In this document: positions 40,929-49,502 of the stretch, piece by piece
Numbering within the stretch: position 1 is the stretch's first letter
Layout of the letters: every line of letters begins with the position of its first letter
Source of the DNA: Granulosicoccaceae sp. 1_MG-2023
GTDB lineage: Bacteria; Pseudomonadota; Gammaproteobacteria; Granulosicoccales; Granulosicoccaceae
NCBI GenBank assembly: GCA_030546905.1
Contig: JAUOPI010000002.1
Span: 166,452 to 230,451 of the forward strand
Direction: 5' to 3'
DNA: 64,000 nucleotides
Position numbers and translations under genes: made by a program
The notes under the pieces: generated by a model
Told to the model about the DNA's origin: nothing
What the model saw: the letters and a program-made list of their open reading frames with translations, nothing else
Databases searched by the model: none

Positions 40929-43442
40929 ATGAGCAATAAAAGCAGACTGCCGTTGGCAGGAGTACGAGTGGTGGATTTCGGTCAGCAGATCGCCGGTCCG
41001 GCGGTGGCCATGGCGCTGGCTGACTTTGGTGCGACGGTGATCCATGTGGATCCGCCGCAAGGCCCGCAGTGGGATCATCCGGCCAATGCGGTACTGAACC
41101 GCAACAAGAGCTGCGTTCGCATCGATCTGAAACAGGAAGAGGGCCGGGCTCAGGCGCTGGCACTGATCGATGCCGCCGATGTGGTGATCGAGAGCTTTCG
41201 TCCCGGCGTGATGAAAAAGCTGGGCATTGATTTCGACGCGCTGCGTTCACAACGGCCGGATCTGATCGCCTTGTCGATTCCGGGCTTTGCCAGCAACGAT
41301 GATCTGCGCAAGGAATGGAAAGCCACCGAGGCGGTGGTTGCTGCCACCTGCGGCGCTTTTACCGATATGGGCTTTAACCGCGTGCTGATGGGCGTTAACC
41401 CCAGCTTCTCACCGCTGCCACTGGGCTCTTCCTACGCGGTTTCTCTGGCCGCCAGCGCCGTGGTTCTGGCCTTGCTGGAACGGGAAAAAACCGGCCGCGG
41501 CGACAGCATCGAAGTACCGGTGGCGGCCGCCCTGATGGAGGGGCTGTCCTACAACTCCTATGTGATCGATGGTCTGCCGGACCGTTACAAGACCATGCGC
41601 GAAGAGGAAATCGAATACCGCAAGGCCAACAATATCCCTATGGATCTGAGCTACGACGAGCTGCAGGAATATCTGGATCCTTTTTACCGCACCTACGAAT
41701 GCGCCGACGGGCGCATGTTTTACTGTGTCTGCCCGTCGCACCGCAATCACGCCAAACGCGCTCTCAAGCTGCTGGGTATCTATGATGAGTTGGTCGCCGA
41801 AGGCCTGCCGGAGGTGCAGGACCTGCATCTGCCGGTGTCCGAGTGGGACGGCGAAACCTCTATCGGTGTCTATCCCTTGCCGAAGAAATGGGCCGATATC
41901 ATTTCGGCGAAAATGAAAAAGGCCTTTCTGACCCGGACATCGGACGAATGGGGACGGTTGTTCGGTGAAGGCCGGATTCCGGGCGCGCCCCACCGTACCA
42001 CTGAGGAATGGGTTAACGACGAACACACCAATGCCGCCGGTCTGATTGTCGAGGTGGACGATCCGCAGTACGGACCGATGAAGCAGGGCGGTCCCATTGC
42101 CTGGCTGGAGGATATTGCCGAAGACATGCTGACGCCGCGGCCGCGGCGTAATGTCAGCGTAGAGCAAGCCCTGGCGGAGCTGCAGCAAGCGGGCAAAGCG
42201 CAAGTCGTGACCCGCCCGACCGGACAGGCTATTCAGCCCGCTTCCGGAAAGGGCTGGCTCGACGGTGTACGTATTCTGGACCTGACCAATGTCATCGCCG
42301 GGCCGCATTCCACTGCGTTTTTAAGCCGCTTCGGGGCGGAAGTCATCAAGCTTGACCCGGTAACACCCTTGTATGATCCCTTGATCGGCACGCTGTTTAC
42401 CTTCCAGACCGGGGTCAATAAGAAAAGCGCGCTGCTGGACATCATGACGGAGCCGGGCCGTGAAGCCTTCAACCGGCTGGTCCGGTCGGTGGATATGGTC
42501 GTGATCAATGCGCCGGAACGTCAGATGAAACCGCTGGGATTGGATCACGACAGCTTGCAGGCGGTGCATCCGGGCGTGATTTTCTGTCGTCTGGATTGCC
42601 TCGGCGGGCCGCGTCGCGGACCGAAAACCGACTACATCGGCTATGACGATATCATCCAGGCCAACAGTGGCATTATGAGCCGCTTCGGCGGACCGCAAAC
42701 GCCGGAAGAGCATGCCCATCTGGGTACGCTGGATGTGAACTGTGGCTTTGCCGGCGGGCTGGCCATGGCGGTGGCCCTGTACCGTAAATACAAGACCGGT
42801 GAGACTTCCAGAGCCAGAACCTCTTTGTCAGCGGTGACCAATCTGGCTCAGCTGCCCTTTGCTTTCGACTATGCGGGCAGGGCGCCGTTTGATGAACCGT
42901 CCGGGCGCGAAGCGCTGGGTAATCATGCGCTGTCCCATTTCTATTCCACTGCAGATGGCTGGATCTTTATTGATGCACAGGCTTCGGAGCTGGACAGGCT
43001 GGAGCAGGTGGAAGCGCTGGCGGGTATTTCCGCTGCTGCGGATAAGGGGGCGTTTCTTGCCCGGGCGCTGCGTTCTGCACCGGCGCAATACTGGGCCGGC
43101 GTGCTGCGGGACGTGGATATTGCTGTCGCTGAGCCTCAGTCCATCGAGCATCTGCGGGAAACCTACAGCCGGATCGCCGATGGAACGCCGGGTACGGCGC
43201 TGGGCAGTTTTGCCTTCTCCGTGTTCCCGGATCATCCCAGCGGTCACTGCATCACCCAGGTGGATCACTATGCCATCCGGCCGGCCGAGGCGCGTATCCG
43301 CGCCTTTACACCGGCGGAGCGTTTCGGTCACTCCACCGGCAGTGTGCTGGCGGAGGCCGGTTATAGCGACGCGGAAATCCGGCTGATGATAGAGCAGGGG
43401 ATAGCCGGTCTGGGCTGGGGTAAGGAGTATCTGCCGAGCTAA
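40929..43442 (+). CDS. dddD: DMSP CoA-transferase/lyase DddD
   Basis: 837 residues from the ATG at 40929 (MSNKSRLPLAGVRVVDFGQQ; the open frame also has GTG one codon earlier). Two complete class III (CaiB/BaiF) CoA-transferase domains are fused: about 1-400 and 440-837. The second starts at LDGVRILDLTNVIAGPHSTAFLSRFGAEVIKLDP. The first domain lacks the catalytic aspartate (LPLGSSYAVSLAAS at that place), while the second has it in GTLDVNCGFAGG, exactly residue 602, the number reported for the active Asp of DddD. Such a fused arrangement is diagnostic. DddD adds CoA to DMSP and cleaves it to dimethyl sulfide and 3-hydroxypropionyl-CoA. Transcribed opposite to dddT-B-C. Confidence 0.93.
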   Translation: MSNKSRLPLAGVRVVDFGQQIAGPAVAMALADFGATVIHVDPPQGPQWDHPANAVLNRNKSCVRIDLKQEEGRAQALALIDAADVVIESFRPGVMKKLGIDFDALRSQRPDLIALSIPGFASNDDLRKEWKATEAVVAATCGAFTDMGFNRVLMGVNPSFSPLPLGSSYAVSLAASAVVLALLEREKTGRGDSIEVPVAAALMEGLSYNSYVIDGLPDRYKTMREEEIEYRKANNIPMDLSYDELQEYLDPFYRTYECADGRMFYCVCPSHRNHAKRALKLLGIYDELVAEGLPEVQDLHLPVSEWDGETSIGVYPLPKKWADIISAKMKKAFLTRTSDEWGRLFGEGRIPGAPHRTTEEWVNDEHTNAAGLIVEVDDPQYGPMKQGGPIAWLEDIAEDMLTPRPRRNVSVEQALAELQQAGKAQVVTRPTGQAIQPASGKGWLDGVRILDLTNVIAGPHSTAFLSRFGAEVIKLDPVTPLYDPLIGTLFTFQTGVNKKSALLDIMTEPGREAFNRLVRSVDMVVINAPERQMKPLGLDHDSLQAVHPGVIFCRLDCLGGPRRGPKTDYIGYDDIIQANSGIMSRFGGPQTPEEHAHLGTLDVNCGFAGGLAMAVALYRKYKTGETSRARTSLSAVTNLAQLPFAFDYAGRAPFDEPSGREALGNHALSHFYSTADGWIFIDAQASELDRLEQVEALAGISAAADKGAFLARALRSAPAQYWAGVLRDVDIAVAEPQSIEHLRETYSRIADGTPGTALGSFAFSVFPDHPSGHCITQVDHYAIRPAEARIRAFTPAERFGHSTGSVLAEAGYSDAEIRLMIEQGIAGLGWGKEYLPS

Positions 43443-43450
43443 GGCCTTTT

Positions 43451-43474
43451 GGCAGCCGGCTCAGGCCGGCTGCC
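43451..43474. terminator. Hairpin between convergent dddD and the repeat lipoprotein gene
   Basis: GGCAGCCGG / CCGGCTGCC, a 9-bp stem with a six-base loop between the two stop codons. No T run on either side. Confidence 0.5.
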
Positions 43475-45063
43475 TAACTTCCCACGCACGTCGCAGCCCA
43501 GTTGGAATTGAAGTCACGCTCCGGGGGATACTCGCCGGCCAGAAACTGTGCGTAGGCATAAGCTCTCTGGACTTTCGCCCGCAGCTCATCGTCGGTCAGG
43601 CTGATAATCTCAGGATTCAGAAACAGACTGCCGTCGGGGCTGATGGCGTATTCACCGTCAACCTGCGCGATTGTGTCGGCGGGAAAGTCGCCGATCATGA
43701 TGTAGATTTTCTCATCAGCGATGGCGGTGACACCCATGTAATCGTGGTAGCAATCTTCCCAGGCGTGGATAGCATAATGCAAGTCGTGATAGGTTCTGGC
43801 GCTTTCAACGGTTTGAAATACGGTGTAGTAGTGCCCGTCGAAATCGGCAATAAACAGAGGCTGCCAGGGCGCGCCGGTCTGTTCCTGCAGGGCTTTGCGT
43901 TCCTGAACATCCTCCTCGACGGATAGCCGGTGTTCTTCCGTCATCGGGTTTCCGGAAACCTGACAGTAGCCCGTCATATATTGTCGGCTAAAGCCAATGC
44001 TATAGCCTGCACAGGTGTAGTGATAGGTGCTGTACATCTCGCAGTTATTGTAGACCCAGCCAGGGGCAGCCATCGGTCCGGGGCAGGTGACGTAGTGTGT
44101 TGTCGCCTCAGGTTCCCCATAGGTATCGAGATAGGCCTTTGTCTGTGCCGCGCAACTCTCATCGTCCGTCAGGTGCGGCATAAATTCCACAGGGACCTGA
44201 TAATCGGCATCGACGCCGTCGAAAAGCCGGGTCGGGACGCTGCAGTCTGCAGGGGCAGCGTAGTCGTCGCCGGTGTTGGCTTGTTCGCTGTCTTCTGATT
44301 CTGTGTTATTGCCGGCGGTGTTTTCGTCAACGGGCTGATCGTCGTCTTCGACCGGCGGTGCATCACTTGTGTTTTCACCGCTGTCGGCGCTGTCTGTTTC
44401 AGAGCTATCAGCTTCAGTGCTATCTGCCTCGGAGCCATCTGTCTCAGAGCCATCTGTCTCAGAGCTATCTGTCTCAGAGCTATCTGTCTCAGAGCTATCT
44501 GCCTCGGAGCCATCTGCCTCGGAGCCATCTGCCTCGGAGCCATCTGTCTCGGAGCCATCTGTCTCGGAGCCATCTGTCTCAGAGCCATCTGTCTCAGAGC
44601 TGTCTGTCTCAGAGCTGTCTGTCTCAGAGCTGTCTGTCTCAGAGCTGTCTGTCTCAGAGCTGTCTGTTTCAGAGCTATCTGTTTCAGAGCTATCTGTTTC
44701 AGAGCTATCTGTTTCAGAGCTATCTGTCTCAGAGCTATCTGTCTCAGAGCTGTCTGTCTCAGAGCTGTCTGTCTCTGAGCCGGTATCCTGCGGCGTTTCT
44801 GCTTCCGTTCCGGTCTGTCCGCCACCGATCCCATTGCTTGTATTATCGTCCGGTGTGGCATCGCTCCCGCTATCCGCTGTTGTCTCCTGAGCGGTTCCGC
44901 CGGCATTGCTGCCCGGATCATCCGATTGCGTCGGCGGCGTGCCTTGTGATTGCGGGCTGTCATTGTCTGAGCTGCTGCTTTCTGATGAGCAGCCGGATGC
45001 GGCGAGGGTACTGAGTGTCAGAAGAAGAGCGATTGCGGTTACAGACGGCGAGTATTTGGGCAC
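43474..45063 (-). CDS. Lipoprotein with Ser-Glu-Thr-Asp repeat tract and unknown C-terminal domain
   Basis: 529 residues, not a family I recognise. The signal peptide ends in a lipobox (TLAASGC, Cys 25). A low-complexity acidic Ser/Asp/Gly/Thr linker follows, then about 25 pentapeptide repeats of the type SSETD with GSETD and GSEAD variants (about residues 95-225), another acidic stretch, and a globular C-terminal domain from about residue 275. That domain has six or more cysteines (CSVPTRLFDG, DESCAAQTKAY, YVTCPGP, NNCEMYSTYHYTCAGYS, TGYCQVSG, WEDCYHDY, ATCVGS) and many aromatic residues, suggesting disulfide-bonded exported structure. The repeats would be an extended, negatively charged stalk holding the domain off the cell surface. 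Solitary gene; single unit between dddD and the TRAP genes. Confidence 0.85.
   Translation of the reverse strand: MPKYSPSVTAIALLLTLSTLAASGCSSESSSSDNDSPQSQGTPPTQSDDPGSNAGGTAQETTADSGSDATPDDNTSNGIGGGQTGTEAETPQDTGSETDSSETDSSETDSSETDSSETDSSETDSSETDSSETDSSETDSSETDSSETDSSETDSSETDGSETDGSETDGSETDGSEADGSEADGSEADSSETDSSETDSSETDGSETDGSEADSTEADSSETDSADSGENTSDAPPVEDDDQPVDENTAGNNTESEDSEQANTGDDYAAPADCSVPTRLFDGVDADYQVPVEFMPHLTDDESCAAQTKAYLDTYGEPEATTHYVTCPGPMAAPGWVYNNCEMYSTYHYTCAGYSIGFSRQYMTGYCQVSGNPMTEEHRLSVEEDVQERKALQEQTGAPWQPLFIADFDGHYYTVFQTVESARTYHDLHYAIHAWEDCYHDYMGVTAIADEKIYIMIGDFPADTIAQVDGEYAISPDGSLFLNPEIISLTDDELRAKVQRAYAYAQFLAGEYPPERDFNSNWAATCVGS
44391..44783 (-). repeat. 15-bp tandem repeat array encoding SETDS units
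   Basis: About 26 copies of a 15-bp unit (plus-strand form GAGCTATCTGTCTCA) with scattered third-base and GCC/TCC substitutions. Because the period is a multiple of three, copy-number changes alter stalk length but keep the frame. All copies read through on several frames of both strands, which explains long spurious open frames here. Confidence 0.9.
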
Positions 45064-45183
45064 TGTTCAATAGTCCGTTTGTCAGGAAGCGTAAAGGCTA
45101 GCTTTCTGTATAAAGCTTGTAAACAACTAAACAGTGTAGGGTCTGTCGGCGCTTATGCCGGCGGGGTGAGGTGGAATGAGAGG

Positions 45184-45220
45184 GAAAAAACGCCGGACAC
45201 GGTAAAGCTACCGTGTCCGG
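45184..45220 (-). terminator. Terminator of the TRAP operon
   Basis: CCGGACACGGTA / TACCGTGTCCGG (45193-45204 and 45209-45220), a perfect 12-bp stem with a four-base loop, 18 bp after the dctM stop. On the minus strand it is followed by CGTTTTTT. Confidence 0.9.
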
Positions 45221-45237
45221 GCTTGGTGATTGCCGGC

Positions 45238-46542
45238 TTACCAGTTGCCGACAACGTAGCCGAGCTTGTCCGGCAGCCACAGTGCAAGGCCGGGCACAAG
45301 CATCACCAGCAGCAGGCTGACGGCCATGCTGAGGACGAAGATCAGGGTCCAGCCGAGGGTTTGCTCAAGGCGGATATTGGCAATCCGCGTGGTGACCATC
45401 AGATTGACGGCGACCGGCGGCGTGAACTGGCCGATAGCGATATTCATAGCCAGAAGAATGCCGAACCAGACCGGGTTCCAGCCGAAATGCTGCATCAGCG
45501 GCAGAATAATCGGAATCAGGATCAGGTAGATTGAGATCGCATCAAGCAGCATACCGGCAATCAGCACCAGTAGCATCACCAGTCCCAGCAGCACCCAGCC
45601 GTTATCGGACAGGGACAGAATGGATTCGGCCAGATGGGTGAAGGTGCCGAGTGTGGTGCCGGCCCAGGCGAAAATGCCGGCCAGGGCAATAATAAACATG
45701 ACGATGCCCGAGGTGACGGCGGCATCGCCCATCAGACGCCACAGGTCTTTGAGGTTCAGTTTGCGGTAGATCAGCGTGCCCACAAGCACGCCGTAGGTCA
45801 CCGCGACCACCGCCGCTTCGGTCGGTGTAAACAGGCCAGAGCGCAGCCCGCCGAGAATCAGCACCGGCGCAAACAGTGCCGGCAGGGCTTTGCGGAAACT
45901 TTCGCCAAGCGGCGGCCGTTCGGTGGTTTCGGGGTTTTCCCAGCCGTAGCGCCGTGCCAGCAGCCAGGCCGGCAGAAGCAGGGACAGGCCTGCAAGAATG
46001 CCGGGGATAATACCGGCGGCAAAGAGCGCACGCAGATCCACGCCGGGCACCACAATCGAGTAGAGAATCAGCGCAATCGACGGCGGGATCAGGATTGCCG
46101 TGGACGAGGAGGCGGCCACCAGGGCGGCCGAAAAAGGCTGGGGATAGCCGGCTTTTTTCATACTCGGCAACATCACCATGGCAACGGCTGCCGCGTCGGC
46201 CGGGCCTGAGCCGCTCATGCCGCCCATAATCAGGCAGACCATCACCACCACTACCGCCAGACCACCGTGGCGCGGACCTATTACCGCCTGGGCAAAGCGC
46301 ACCAGACTGGCGGCCACGCCGGCGTATTCGAAAATCAGTCCGGTCAGGATAAACAGCGGAATGGCAATCAGCGGGTATTTGGCGACGCTGTTATAGGTGT
46401 TGGTGCCGAGGGTGGCCAGCATATCCGGTGAGAGACCGGCCAGAATACCCAGCATGCCGCCCAGCCCGAGCGCGATCGCCACAGGCATGCCGGCGACCAG
46501 TGCGAGCAGGAAACTACCGATAATGATCAGATCAGGCGTCAT
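45238..46542 (-). CDS. TRAP transporter large permease subunit (DctM family)
   Basis: 434 residues and about twelve TM helices. DctM hallmarks: IALGLGGMLGILAGLSPD near the start, LIAIPLFILTGLIFEYAGVA, MSGSGPADAAAVAMVMLPSMKKAGYP, ILIPPSIALILYSIVVPGVDLRALF, and LAMNIAIGQFTPPVAVNLMVT. It is the sodium-coupled translocation subunit. Overlaps the small subunit gene by 11 bp. The operon order is SBP, small, large. The substrate is likely a carboxylate or related acid but cannot be read from this subunit. Confidence 0.94.
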   Translation of the reverse strand: MTPDLIIIGSFLLALVAGMPVAIALGLGGMLGILAGLSPDMLATLGTNTYNSVAKYPLIAIPLFILTGLIFEYAGVAASLVRFAQAVIGPRHGGLAVVVVMVCLIMGGMSGSGPADAAAVAMVMLPSMKKAGYPQPFSAALVAASSSTAILIPPSIALILYSIVVPGVDLRALFAAGIIPGILAGLSLLLPAWLLARRYGWENPETTERPPLGESFRKALPALFAPVLILGGLRSGLFTPTEAAVVAVTYGVLVGTLIYRKLNLKDLWRLMGDAAVTSGIVMFIIALAGIFAWAGTTLGTFTHLAESILSLSDNGWVLLGLVMLLVLIAGMLLDAISIYLILIPIILPLMQHFGWNPVWFGILLAMNIAIGQFTPPVAVNLMVTTRIANIRLEQTLGWTLIFVLSMAVSLLLVMLVPGLALWLPDKLGYVVGNW

Positions 46543-47029
46543 AGCGCTCGCCCTCCGTCGTGTTGCTGCCGCGCAGGCGGTCGATCAGATTCTGAGTCAG
46601 GCGCAGGCAGATGGCGAAGGCCAGAATCGGCAGCCAGGCCACGTACAGCCAGGTCGGCAGACCCAGACCGGGCGAGAGTGACTCCCATTGGTACTCCTCC
46701 AGCGCAAAGGTATAGCCATACCAGGTGGTGGCACCCATCACGACAACCCCGGCCGCCCACTGCAGAACATAAAGTACCGGCAGCAAGGGGCGCGGCAGAC
46801 GGTGTTCGATCAGCTCGATGCGGATGTGCTGATTATCGCGCGCAGCCACGGCGGCACCGGCGAAGGTCACTATGACCAGCAGGAAGACGGAAAACTCTTC
46901 GGTAAAGGCAAAAGAGGCATCAGTGACATAGCGCACGATCACGTTGCCGAGGCTGATCAGGCAGATAATGCTGAGCGCCAACGCGGCGAGAAAACGTTCC
47001 GGGCGCGCCTTTGGCGGTCTGGAAGACAT
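46532..47029 (-). CDS. TRAP transporter small permease subunit (DctQ family)
   Basis: 165 residues with four TM helices, including FLAALALSIICLISLGNVIVRY, FTEEFSVFLLVIVTFAGAAVAA, the conserved HIRIELIEHRLPR and a final helix followed by a charged tail. It connects the periplasmic binding protein to DctM. The start is MSSRPPKARPERF; the stop overlaps the start of the large-subunit gene. Confidence 0.92.
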   Translation of the reverse strand: MSSRPPKARPERFLAALALSIICLISLGNVIVRYVTDASFAFTEEFSVFLLVIVTFAGAAVAARDNQHIRIELIEHRLPRPLLPVLYVLQWAAGVVVMGATTWYGYTFALEEYQWESLSPGLGLPTWLYVAWLPILAFAICLRLTQNLIDRLRGSNTTEGERYDA

Positions 47030-47050
47030 GGTAACTCCGGAAGGACAAAA

Positions 47051-47073
47051 GCCCGCAGCCGGAAGCTGCGGGC
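47051..47073 (-). terminator. Hairpin between the TRAP binding-protein and permease genes
   Basis: GCCCGCAGC / GCTGCGGGC stem with a five-base loop, and on the minus strand followed by TTTTG. Located between the first and second genes, it probably lowers read-through so that the binding protein is made in excess. Confidence 0.65.
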
Positions 47074-47096
47074 AGGAGGAAAAGCTTAAACGGGAA

Positions 47097-48107
47097 TCAG
47101 TTGTTGCGGTTGGCTACCGCATCCTGAGCCTGTTCGACCAGCGCTTCACCGATTTTCGGTGACCATTTTTCATAGACTGCTCGGGTCGCTTCGACGAAGG
47201 CTGCGTGTTGTTCGGCGCTCAGTTCGGTGACCTCGACGCCGCGCTCGCGGATCTTCGCCAGACGCTCGGCTTCTTCGGCGCGGGATTTTTCAATTTCCCA
47301 CTGGCCGGCATCGATTGCGGCTTGTTTCAGCAGGGCCTGATCTTCAGCCGAGAAGGTGCGCCAGACGCGTGTGCTGACAGCGAATACCAGCGGATCGGCC
47401 ATGTAGTGCCAGAGTGTCAGGTAGTTCTGTCCGACCTGATCAATACGCGCCACATCAAAGACCGACAGCGGATTTTCCTGACCATCGACCGCGCCGGTGG
47501 TCAGCGCCGGTTTGGCATCGGCCCAGCTCATTTGCGTCGGGTTGGCGCCCAGCGTGTTGAAGGTGTCCTGAAACAGGGGCGAGCCGACCACGCGGATTTT
47601 CAGGCCTTTCAGGTCATCCGGACCGGTGATGGTTTGCTTGGAGTTGGACAGCTCACGGAAACCGTTCTCGCCCCAGGCCAAGGGTGTCACGCCGCGTTTC
47701 TCAATGGCTTTGAAGATCGCTTCGCCGGCTTCGCTGCCGGTGATCGCATCGACCGCATCGTAGTCGGGCATCAGAAACGGCAGGGAGAACAGATTCAGTT
47801 CCGGCACCTGCGGAGACCAGTTAATCGTCGAACCCACGGCCATATCAATCAGGCCCGAACGCATGGAAGAGAACTCTTTGGTCTGGTCGCCGGAGACCAG
47901 CTGCGAGTTGCTGTAGATCTTCATGTTGATGCGCCCCTCGGAGCGCTCATTGACCAGTTCCACCCATTTTTCAGCCGCTTCGCCCCAGGGGAAGGGGGAG
48001 GGAAGGACTGTGGAGACGGTGTATTCGGTTTTATATTCTGCCTGTGCCAGGGGGCTGAGCAACAGACAGGCCGCTGCGGCGGCGAGCAAGGAGCGTCTTG
48101 TTAGCAT
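47097..48107 (-). CDS. TRAP transporter substrate-binding protein (DctP family)
   Basis: 336 residues from MLTRRSLLAAAAACLLLSPLAQA, a signal peptide; an upstream in-frame start would add unrelated residues. The mature protein is a DctP-type periplasmic solute receptor: PWGEAAEKWVELVNERSEGRI, LKGLKIRVVGSPLFQDTFNTLGANP containing the ligand-carboxylate arginine, and AVDGQENPLSVF. It is the first gene of a three-gene TRAP operon. The substrate is not determined by motif; the DMSP cluster 4 kb away does not prove a link. Confidence 0.93.
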   Translation of the reverse strand: MLTRRSLLAAAAACLLLSPLAQAEYKTEYTVSTVLPSPFPWGEAAEKWVELVNERSEGRINMKIYSNSQLVSGDQTKEFSSMRSGLIDMAVGSTINWSPQVPELNLFSLPFLMPDYDAVDAITGSEAGEAIFKAIEKRGVTPLAWGENGFRELSNSKQTITGPDDLKGLKIRVVGSPLFQDTFNTLGANPTQMSWADAKPALTTGAVDGQENPLSVFDVARIDQVGQNYLTLWHYMADPLVFAVSTRVWRTFSAEDQALLKQAAIDAGQWEIEKSRAEEAERLAKIRERGVEVTELSAEQHAAFVEATRAVYEKWSPKIGEALVEQAQDAVANRNN

Positions 48108-48324
48108 CGAGGGTTGTCCTTTTTTTGAATAGTTATTAGCAGGGCCATCGGGGACCACAGATGGCCTTTTGTGATTTCGGGGCAGTAATATGCCGCACGC
48201 GTCGCAGGGCGTAAAGCGTAAAATCTGCCGTCAGGGGGCGTATCGGGCGGGAATTATGCCTGAAAATGGACGATCCCGCACCCAATCGGGGCGGGAGTCG
48301 CGGGTCTTGCCGGCGCCGGCCGGA

Positions 48325-49392
48325 TCAGCCCAGCGTGCCGGCCAGCAAGGCCACGACCGGCCCGCCGAAGACCAGCACCACAAACAAAACAGCGCCGAGC
48401 AACATGGGTTTGGCACCGCTGTAGCGCAGTGTGGCCAGCTGGGTTTCCACGCCCAGCGCGGCCATGGCCATGGCCAGCAGAAAGCTGTCGAGCTGGCCGA
48501 TCAGGCCCAGCGCCTGCGCGTCCAACACGCCGCTGGCATTGACCAGCGGCATCAGCAAAAACAGCAGGGCGAACCAGGGCACGGGCATTTTTACCTTGTC
48601 CGTTTCATTGCTGTTTTCCCGGCGTGCGAACCAGGCTGAGACAAGGAAAATCAGCGGCACCAGCAGAATCACGCGGATCAGCTTGGTGATGACGGCTGCC
48701 TGACCGGCGGCCGGGTCCAGCGCGCCCGCCGCAGCCGCCACCTGTGCCACTTCGTGGATGGTCGAGCCCAGATAGCGGCCGAAAGCCAGATCCGAACCAC
48801 CGAACAACTGCTGCACCGGGGCCAGCGTCCATAACCAGGGGTAGAGCAGCATGGACACCGTACCGAACAACACTACGGTGGCGATGGCCACCGGAATATC
48901 GCGTTCGCGTGCGCGCAGTGCCGGCGCCATGGCCAGCACCGCCGCTGCGCCGCAGACCGCGCTGCCGGCGCCGACCAGCAGCGCGGTGCGGGCCTCCATT
49001 TTCAGAAAACGCGTGCCGACCCAGCCGGCCAGACTGAAGACGCCCAGCACCACAATCGCGTCCGTCAGCAGCGCCGGTGTGCCCACATGCAACAGGTCAT
49101 CGAAACCGATGCGCAGACCATAAAGAATGATCCCAAGCCGGAGCAGCTGGGTTTTGGCCACGGCGGTGCCGGGGCCGGTGCGGTGGCGTAAATCCGCGCT
49201 CACACGCTGGCCGAGCAGCAGGCCGAGTAACATGGCCAGCGTCAGCGGACCCAGTGTCGAGAAGAGCGCAAACTGACTGAGTCCCAGTGCCGCAGTGGCA
49301 ATACCGGCGCTGAGCAGCAGGCCGGGAAAGCGTGTGGTGAGGCCATTGAAATGCGGTATTGAAGAAACGGACTTGCTCTGTTCCGGCGTCAT
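48325..49392 (-). CDS. yeiH: YeiH-family (UPF0324) putative anion exporter
   Basis: 355 residues, ten or eleven TM helices. UPF0324 traits: GLLLSAGIATAALGLSQF near the N terminus, TQLLRLGIILYGLRIGFDDLL, and the small-residue-rich VGAGSAVCGAAAVLAMAP. E. coli YeiH is a putative sulfate exporter, and its gene is adjacent to the LysR gene yeiE, as here. The physiological substrate is uncertain. Divergent from the LysR gene across 110 bp. Confidence 0.9.
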   Translation of the reverse strand: MTPEQSKSVSSIPHFNGLTTRFPGLLLSAGIATAALGLSQFALFSTLGPLTLAMLLGLLLGQRVSADLRHRTGPGTAVAKTQLLRLGIILYGLRIGFDDLLHVGTPALLTDAIVVLGVFSLAGWVGTRFLKMEARTALLVGAGSAVCGAAAVLAMAPALRARERDIPVAIATVVLFGTVSMLLYPWLWTLAPVQQLFGGSDLAFGRYLGSTIHEVAQVAAAAGALDPAAGQAAVITKLIRVILLVPLIFLVSAWFARRENSNETDKVKMPVPWFALLFLLMPLVNASGVLDAQALGLIGQLDSFLLAMAMAALGVETQLATLRYSGAKPMLLGAVLFVVLVFGGPVVALLAGTLG

Positions 49393-49502
49393 CCCCGGCC
49401 TCGTTGTGGTTGCTTATGTCAGGAAGCGGCAGTATAGGGGCTGGCTATAAATTGATAAAACGGTTTAAATGCGTAGTTATAACCTAAAAAATTGGTAGAA
49501 AG

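Noticed and set aside
44391..44783. CRISPR-like regular repeat array
   Set aside because: Units are contiguous 15-bp coding repeats without spacers and lie in frame in a lipoprotein gene.
44358..45014. Open frames on the plus strand and on a second minus frame across the SETD repeat tract
   Set aside because: A 15-bp repeat free of stop codons in all frames makes spurious long ORFs. The minus-strand lipoprotein has a signal peptide and a coherent C-terminal domain, the others do not.
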